From: Clostridiales bacterium
GTDB lineage: Bacteria > Bacillota > Clostridia > Peptostreptococcales > Anaerovoracaceae
Length of the DNA: 6,555 nt
Assembly (NCBI GenBank): GCA_012799165.1
Contig: JAAZLU010000041.1
Span: forward strand, 1 to 6,555
Direction of reading: 5' to 3'
This document shows positions 1-3,417 of this stretch, piece by piece. How positions within the stretch are numbered: position 1 is the stretch's first letter; each line of letters opens with the position of its first letter. The notes beneath the pieces were generated by a model. That model did not search any database. It was not told the origin of the DNA and saw only the letters and a list, made by a program, of their open reading frames with translations. The position numbers were made by a program, and so were the translations under genes.

Positions 1-154
1 ATATATTTAGTTACCTTCTAATATTTCATATATTTAACTCAAAAAGCATCAATTTCGTTCAGCTCTCATTCGTCGCCATGTTAGCTCAGTTGCAGAAAAG
101 GGACTTATGGGCACATTTTAATAGTTACAAGGCGTGCCCGTGTTAGGCATACCC
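1..154. other. AT-rich left flank without a recognisable gene
   Basis: No reading frame with protein-like content, start site and ribosome binding site was found on either strand. The stretch is AT-rich, especially over the first 60 bases. Its only structure is the short inverted and direct GGGCAC-type repeats, listed separately. Sequence similarity to the LRR lipoprotein array on the right stops at about 190, so this flank seems unrelated to the array and may mark a deletion or insertion end. Confidence 0.5.
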
Positions 155-176
155 TCAATATTCGTATTTCGGGCAC
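109..176. repeat. Short inverted/direct repeats of a GGGCAC motif
   Basis: GGGCACAT occurs at 109-116 and again at 171-178 as a direct repeat. Between them GTGCCCG at 134-140 is the exact reverse complement of CGGGCAC at 170-176. It can also pair, over six bases, with GGGCAC at 109-114. Two alternative hairpins are therefore possible, with loops of about 19 and 29 nt. No T-run follows either one, so they are not convincing terminators. They lie just outside the point where the third LRR gene copy breaks off and could be the edge of a small mobile or rearranged segment. That reading is speculative. Confidence 0.4.
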
Positions 177-241
177 ATATTTCGCCTTATAAAGCTAAGA
201 ACAAAGACTAGCAAAAAATCTGTGTATCGCTTTTTGCACAT
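155..241 (-). pseudogene. Truncated third LRR lipoprotein gene (5' remnant)
   Basis: A 28-codon frame starts at the ATG at 239-241, with GAGGAGG about 5-6 bases upstream (near 246-252). It begins MCKKRYTDFLLVFVLSF. This matches the signal peptides of the two intact array genes, which begin MCKKRYCYLLLVVLLCF and MFRKRYIYLLLAVALSF. After this point the family sequence (VLIFSSAC and the lipobox cysteine) is lost. The frame runs through unrelated codons (IRRNMCPKYEY) to a TGA at 155-157. No lipobox and no LRRs remain. The spacer upstream of it is a good copy of the array spacer, so this was once a full array member. A longer frame on the same strand (195..392) overlaps it but reads the signal-peptide codons out of frame. 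The break lies at about 190. Confidence 0.75.
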
Positions 242-376
242 CTTGAACCTCCTCTAAGACCGAACGATAACAAGATTTCTTATAAACACATCCTCCTCGC
301 ATCAAGTTGCGACGAATCCTTTTAAACTTCAATAATTGCCGAAGGCTGGCCGAAAGGACAGCTTCTTTTATGGATA
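242..376 (-). repeat. Array spacer, copy A (with conserved core 290-339)
   Basis: This is the spacer between the stop of the leftmost intact LRR gene and the start of the truncated copy. It holds a hairpin just after the upstream stop, then a 50-base core at 290-339. The core matches copy C (2378-2427) at 43 of 50 positions by hand alignment, without gaps. A ribosome binding site precedes the next start. It also shares the run around 274-286 (reverse complement of TTTATAAGAAATC) with copy B. No clear -35/-10 pair was found. Confidence 0.75.
342..364 (-). terminator. GC-rich hairpin after the 377..1300 gene (copy A, imperfect)
   Basis: The hairpin lies 12 bases past the TAA at 377-379. Arms 343-351 and 356-364 pair around a four-base loop (352-355) with one internal mismatch (349 with 358). 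The minus-strand loop is TTTC. No strong T-run follows on the minus strand; A-rich sequence precedes it. It may be a weak terminator or a 3'-end stabilising stem. It is the most decayed of the three homologous hairpins. Confidence 0.45.
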
Positions 377-1300
377 TTACGGAACATACCAAAGATTTGT
401 GATATGGGACAGCACTTCGATATTTGTAATGGGATTTCCGCTGAGATCAAGGACGGCAATGTCGGTAAAATCTTTGAGAGGGCTTACATCTTTTATCTGA
501 TTGTTTGCAAGTTCAAAAGCATATACGTTTTTGAGTTCTTTCAGCGGACTGATATCCTGAATCAAATTGTCGTTGAATTCAACCATTTCGAGCTTGTACA
601 TAGCGGAAAGCGGTGTAAGATCGGAGATTTTATTACCGTCTCCACCTATCATTTCCAATCCGCTCATAAAGGATACCGGTGTCAAATCCTCTACTTCATT
701 ATAATCAAAAACCAAAAGGTAAACATTTTCTAAATCTTTAAGCGGACTGAGGTCTTTAATATTGTTGTACTTTAAGCTCACACTTTTAAGATTCTCGTAT
801 TTTTCAAGAAAAGCGATGTTTTGCAGATTACAGGCATAAATGCTCAGGTATATGGTTTTTTTGCAGACCTCTTCAGGAATGGTATTAAAATCAATGCCCG
901 GATGAAACGCAATGTCTATACTACAAAGGGAGGGGAAGTACTTTAAATCTTCCAGTGACTTAATAGTCCCGTCCGGAACGTTCTCATATAAAACATCATC
1001 ATACTCGAAAGAGTCTTTCCCGTAATACCAGATTAATGATATATATTCTTCATCATCCGATGAACCTAAGTAAAGATGTCCGTCTCCTAAAATAGCAATT
1101 TCATCATATTTCACTAAATCTTCAGGATAAATTTTATCTTTACCCAATTTCTTTTTCAGAAGATCAAAGAATGCAGGATCCTCAAAGTTAACAGGTTCCG
1201 CTTTGCCCGAATCGGAGTCGGAATCGCAAGCGGAGCTAAAAATCAGCACAAAACAAAGTAGTACAACAAGCAACAAATAACAGTATCGTTTTTTACACAT
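377..1300 (-). CDS. LRR lipoprotein, internalin/SDS22-type repeats (array copy 1)
   Basis: Predicted surface lipoprotein of 307 residues. The start is ATG at 1298-1300, because GGAGG (1307-1311) lies six bases upstream and the protein then aligns with its two neighbours from residue 1. An ATG 54 bases further upstream (1352-1354) would add 18 residues that the paralogue lacks. Residues 1-24 are a signal peptide (KKR, then a hydrophobic run) ending SSA before Cys25, a slightly unusual lipobox with Ser at -3. An N-terminal cap follows at about 38-71 (NFEDPAFFDLLKKKLGKDK), typical of bacterial LRR proteins. Residues 148-301 are seven consecutive 22-residue LRRs of the form xLxxLxLxxNxIxDLxPLxxxx. 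They are followed by only NLWYVP, with no sortase motif or C-terminal anchor. The role is probably binding of a protein or ligand outside the membrane; the target is unknown. It is more AT-rich than the genes to its right. Confidence 0.88.
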   Translation of the reverse strand: MCKKRYCYLLLVVLLCFVLIFSSACDSDSDSGKAEPVNFEDPAFFDLLKKKLGKDKIYPEDLVKYDEIAILGDGHLYLGSSDDEEYISLIWYYGKDSFEYDDVLYENVPDGTIKSLEDLKYFPSLCSIDIAFHPGIDFNTIPEEVCKKTIYLSIYACNLQNIAFLEKYENLKSVSLKYNNIKDLSPLKDLENVYLLVFDYNEVEDLTPVSFMSGLEMIGGDGNKISDLTPLSAMYKLEMVEFNDNLIQDISPLKELKNVYAFELANNQIKDVSPLKDFTDIAVLDLSGNPITNIEVLSHITNLWYVP

Positions 1301-1306
1301 CTTGCT

Positions 1307-1311
1307 CCTCC
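1307..1311 (-). promoter_or_regulatory. Ribosome binding site that decides the start at 1300
   Basis: GGAGG on the minus strand lies six bases before ATG 1298-1300. It supports this start over the in-frame ATG at 1352-1354, because it would lie inside the longer reading. The equivalent site precedes the truncated copy at about 246-252. Confidence 0.75.
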
Positions 1312-1388
1312 ATAAAGCTAAACTACAAAAGAATTTCTTATAAATCCTCTTCATCCTATACCCGCGATGTCACTTCAATTATTGCCGA

Positions 1389-1410
1389 AGGCTACCCGAA
1401 AGGGCAGCCT
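1389..1410 (-). terminator. GC-rich hairpin after the 1414..2325 gene (copy B)
   Basis: The hairpin lies three bases past the TAA at 1414-1416. Nine-base arms 1389-1397 and 1402-1410 pair around a four-base loop. On the minus-strand RNA one pair is a G-U wobble; on the plus strand the same position is an A/C mismatch, which fits a structure kept for minus-strand transcripts. No long T-run follows, so termination may be partial, allowing read-through into the next LRR gene. Confidence 0.5.
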
Positions 1411-1413
1411 ATT

Positions 1414-2325
1414 TTATGGATACTCCGCTTCGTACTCTAAATTCGGAATATGTGAAAGTACTTCCAAATTTGTAATGGGGTTTCCGCTGAGTCTAAGTTC
1501 TTCAAAGTTTTCAAAATCTTTGAGAGGGCTTACATCTTTTATCTGATTGTTGATAAGCTCTACACGCTTTAAAGTCTTCATCTCTTTGAGCGGACTAATA
1601 TCCTCGATAAGATTTTCATAAAACGAAATTTCTTCGAGATTTGTTAAGCCTGAGAGCGGTGTCAGATCGGAGATTTTATTACCATATGCCGACAACCATT
1701 TTAATGAATTAAGGGAGGATAACGGAGTCAGATTATCAACTTCGTTCCAGGAAAAATCTAAATAGGCAAGTTTGCTTTTGCCTTTCAAAGGACTAAGATC
1801 ATAAATTTTATTAGTGCTTATGTACACCACACGAAGATTTTCAAAGTTCCCGAGAAAAGAGATGTCCTCCAAATCGCACGCGTAAATGTCCACTATCTCT
1901 ATTCTTTTGTAGAGCTCTTCAGGAATGGTATTAAAATCGAGTTCCCGCTGAAACGCAATGCTTATTTCTTTCAGGGAGCTGAAATACTTCAGATCCTGCA
2001 ATGATTTCATAGTTCCGGCAACTTCGTCATACATTACACCGTCATATTCGAAAGACTCGCCCCAAAAATAATTGAGTTCTCCTATACCTTCACCCTCTGC
2101 GCGAAGTAAAACAAGCTCATCCGCTAAAATGGTGATTTCAGTATATTTCGCTAAATCTCCCGTATAAATTTTATCCTTGCCTAATTCCTTTTTTATAAGA
2201 TTATAGAATACGGGGTCTTCAAAGTTGATGAGCTCTCCTTTATCGGAATCGCAAGCGGAGCTGAAAATCAGAACAAAACTAAGCGCGACGGCTAACAGCA
2301 GATAAATGTATCGCTTTCTGAACAT
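1414..2325 (-). CDS. LRR lipoprotein, internalin/SDS22-type repeats (array copy 2)
   Basis: A 303-residue paralogue of the 377..1300 product. ATG at 2323-2325 is chosen as the start: GGAGGT (2335-2340) lies nine bases before it, while an in-frame GTG at 2332-2334 almost touches that site. Alignment with the paralogue also begins at this ATG. A signal peptide (residues 1-24, ending FVLIFSSA) precedes lipobox Cys25 and CDSDKGEL. An N-terminal cap follows at about 34-67 (NFEDPVFYNLIKKELGKDK). Residues 141-294 are seven 22-residue LRRs with strong NxIxDLxPL segments (NKISDLTPL, NQIKDVSPL). The tail is NLEYEAEYP. It should be lipid-anchored outside the cytoplasmic membrane and bind a partner through the LRR concave face, where it differs most from copy 1. 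It is the first gene of the array after the hairpin that closes the upstream operon. Relatives include internalin-like adhesins; an immunity-type role is also possible. Confidence 0.88.
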   Translation of the reverse strand: MFRKRYIYLLLAVALSFVLIFSSACDSDKGELINFEDPVFYNLIKKELGKDKIYTGDLAKYTEITILADELVLLRAEGEGIGELNYFWGESFEYDGVMYDEVAGTMKSLQDLKYFSSLKEISIAFQRELDFNTIPEELYKRIEIVDIYACDLEDISFLGNFENLRVVYISTNKIYDLSPLKGKSKLAYLDFSWNEVDNLTPLSSLNSLKWLSAYGNKISDLTPLSGLTNLEEISFYENLIEDISPLKEMKTLKRVELINNQIKDVSPLKDFENFEELRLSGNPITNLEVLSHIPNLEYEAEYP

Positions 2326-2334
2326 ACTGTACAC

Positions 2335-2340
2335 ACCTCC
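2335..2340 (-). promoter_or_regulatory. Ribosome binding site that decides the start at 2325
   Basis: GGAGGT on the minus strand is nine bases from the ATG at 2323-2325 and directly next to the GTG at 2332-2334. The ATG is therefore the more credible start. Confidence 0.7.
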
Positions 2341-2430
2341 AAATCCGAATCGTTAAAAATACTATTCCGTAAAATATATCCTCTCCGCATCAAGCTGCGA
2401 TGAATCCTTTTCTGCTTCAATAATTGCAGA

Positions 2431-2452
2431 AGGCTGCCCTTTCGGGCAGCCT
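2431..2452 (-). terminator. Perfect GC-rich hairpin closing the right-hand operon (copy C)
   Basis: Nine perfectly paired bases (2431-2439 with 2444-2452) enclose a four-base loop that reads GAAA on the minus strand. It starts four bases after the TAG at 2457-2459. An A-rich run precedes it and a modest TTCTGCAATTATT follows. It is the strongest of the three related hairpins and the likely 3' boundary of the operon. Its loop is the reverse complement of that in copies A and B. Confidence 0.65.
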
Positions 2453-2456
2453 CTTT

Positions 2457-3380
2457 CTATGGACGTACATCGGGGCAGTTCAGGAAATCTTCCATTATCT
2501 CGAGGAGCTGGAATCCGGAAACGGAAGCGATCTCCGTGCTTCCTTCTTTTAAGCTCAATGTTATAATTTCCCGCATCCCCGCCCAGAGACACAGCATTCC
2601 GACCCCTACGATTTCCTTTCCTTCTCCTAAATTGAAGGTCTCCAGCATAACGATCGTCTGCGGGATTAGGAATCTCTTCGCGAAATCCTCATATTGGCCT
2701 AAAAGGACATATCCCGCCTGAGTTTTGCCTTTTCGGAAATCAACTATTTTCTCGGCTACCAGGCGGTCCAGGATGCCCTTGGTGTCTCCGATCTCCGGAA
2801 CCGGAAATTTATAACTGTTTATCAGTATGCTCGCGATGCTGCCCGGTACCGGCGCCTCCAGCTGCTTCCTAATCGCGGCGAAGGGAATTTCATCTTCCGT
2901 TTCCTGGCCTAAATAGCCCAGCAGCTCTTTTTCGCGCCGGATATCCGCAATTGCCATGAATACGATCAATTCGTCATTGGGAAGATTTGCATTAAGTTCA
3001 AAGCTGATAAAATTCGAAAGCCCGACCCACTGGGAAAGCTGAAATTTAAGCTGTTCCATATTCCCGGCCGGAGAAAAGACAACATCGCCGCTGTAGTTTT
3101 CCACAAGAACATGCTCTTCTCCCTTTTTATAAGCATACTTTTCGACGAGATAATCCCCTTCCCTCAGCATAATGCGCGAGCAGCGCTCGGGGTCCGCCGC
3201 GGGGCGAAACAGCTCGTCTGCTGCCGGAAGGAGCTTGCCGTCCTTCAGGACGCCCTTTTTCTCCAGCTGCTTTTCCTCGTTTCCCTGCAAGGCAATGTCT
3301 CCGCTTTTAAAAAGGTTAAGAGGATTTGTATTCTCGTAAAATTTTGATAAATATGACATTTCGCTTCTAATGAGCCTCAT
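2457..3380 (-). CDS. Soluble protein with two similar halves, possibly EspG-like chaperone
   Basis: This 307-residue protein has no signal peptide or membrane segment, so it is probably cytoplasmic. The ATG at 3378-3380 has AAAGGAGA (3388-3395) seven bases upstream; Met8 is a weaker alternative start. Two halves show the same order. Residues 34-120 run: helix and turn (LEKKGVLKDGKLLP), helix, strand (RIMLREGDY), strands (EHVLVENYSGDVVFSPAG), helix (MEQLKFQLSQWVG). Residues 199-301 run: LDRLVAEKIVDFRKGKT, a helix, IVMLETFNL, strands (REIITLSLKEGSTEIASVSG), helix (QLLEIMEDFLN). EspG chaperones of mycobacterial ESX systems are of similar size, have pseudo-two-fold symmetry and carry a comparable 'GV.dG.l.p' segment early on. 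The resemblance was judged by eye only. The gene lies 36 bp after the exported 986-residue protein and before a strong hairpin, so it is probably the last gene of that operon. Alternatives are a cognate immunity protein or an unrelated family. Confidence 0.85.
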   Translation of the reverse strand: MRLIRSEMSYLSKFYENTNPLNLFKSGDIALQGNEEKQLEKKGVLKDGKLLPAADELFRPAADPERCSRIMLREGDYLVEKYAYKKGEEHVLVENYSGDVVFSPAGNMEQLKFQLSQWVGLSNFISFELNANLPNDELIVFMAIADIRREKELLGYLGQETEDEIPFAAIRKQLEAPVPGSIASILINSYKFPVPEIGDTKGILDRLVAEKIVDFRKGKTQAGYVLLGQYEDFAKRFLIPQTIVMLETFNLGEGKEIVGVGMLCLWAGMREIITLSLKEGSTEIASVSGFQLLEIMEDFLNCPDVRP

Positions 3381-3402
3381 GATAGATTCTCCTTTCTGCT
3401 TG

Positions 3403-3417
3403 ACTGCTATAAGCAGT
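3403..3417 (-). other. Small hairpin in the 36-bp gap between two genes
   Basis: ACTGCT at 3403-3408 pairs with AGCAGT at 3412-3417 around a three-base loop. It touches the TAA of the upstream gene. An alternative pairing joins 3396-3401 with 3411-3416. There is no T-run, so it is not a terminator. It ends eight bases from the Shine-Dalgarno sequence of the 2457..3380 gene, and the alternative pairing abuts it, so it could tune translation of that gene. Confidence 0.35.

Larger units (their letters stand above)
1301..1413 (-). repeat. Array spacer, copy B
   Basis: This spacer lies between the two intact LRR genes and is the shortest of the three (113 bp). It keeps the hairpin next to the upstream stop and the adjoining GCAATAATTGAAG (minus strand), which is shared with copies A and C apart from one base. 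The central part of the core is rearranged or deleted relative to them. The TTTATAAGAAAT stretch near 1332-1343 is shared with copy A. The sequence GGAGG at 1307-1311 sets the start of the downstream gene. No convincing promoter is seen. Confidence 0.7.
2326..2456 (-). repeat. Array spacer, copy C (with conserved core 2378-2427)
   Basis: This spacer lies between the 307-residue protein gene and the first LRR gene. It carries the best-kept hairpin and a core at 2378-2427 matching copy A at 43 of 50 bases. The core here happens to be open in one frame and reads AIIEAEKDSSQLDAERI before a stop at 2362-2364, whereas copies A and B have stops there. The region must hold any separate promoter for the LRR array. 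AT-rich hexamers such as TATATT and TTGATG occur, but not at proper spacing, so no promoter is called. Confidence 0.7.

Noticed and set aside
73..110. Possible tRNA because of TTAGCTCAGTTG, similar to a D-arm
   Set aside because: The D-stem bases do not pair, no anticodon or T-arm follows, and no acceptor stem can be drawn.
195..392. 65-residue minus-strand reading frame over the truncated LRR copy
   Set aside because: It reads the conserved signal-peptide codons in the wrong frame and has no protein-like signal. The in-frame remnant at 155..241 matches the family.
404..733. 109-residue plus-strand reading frame inside the LRR gene
   Set aside because: It is an antisense shadow of the repetitive LRR codons. 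The minus-strand protein has a clear signal peptide and regular repeats.
1301..1354. Longer start for the 377..1300 gene at the ATG at 1352-1354
   Set aside because: It would place 18 residues before the conserved signal peptide, the paralogue has no counterpart, and the good ribosome binding site serves the ATG at 1298-1300.
242..2456. The three similar spacers as a CRISPR-like array
   Set aside because: The repeats are about 1 kb apart, imperfect and separated by genes, so they are gene-array spacers.
2362..2592. 76-residue minus-strand frame spanning the 307-residue gene end and spacer
   Set aside because: Its first part is out of frame with the real gene and it runs through the terminator hairpin. 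Only the tail was kept, as a low-interest observation.
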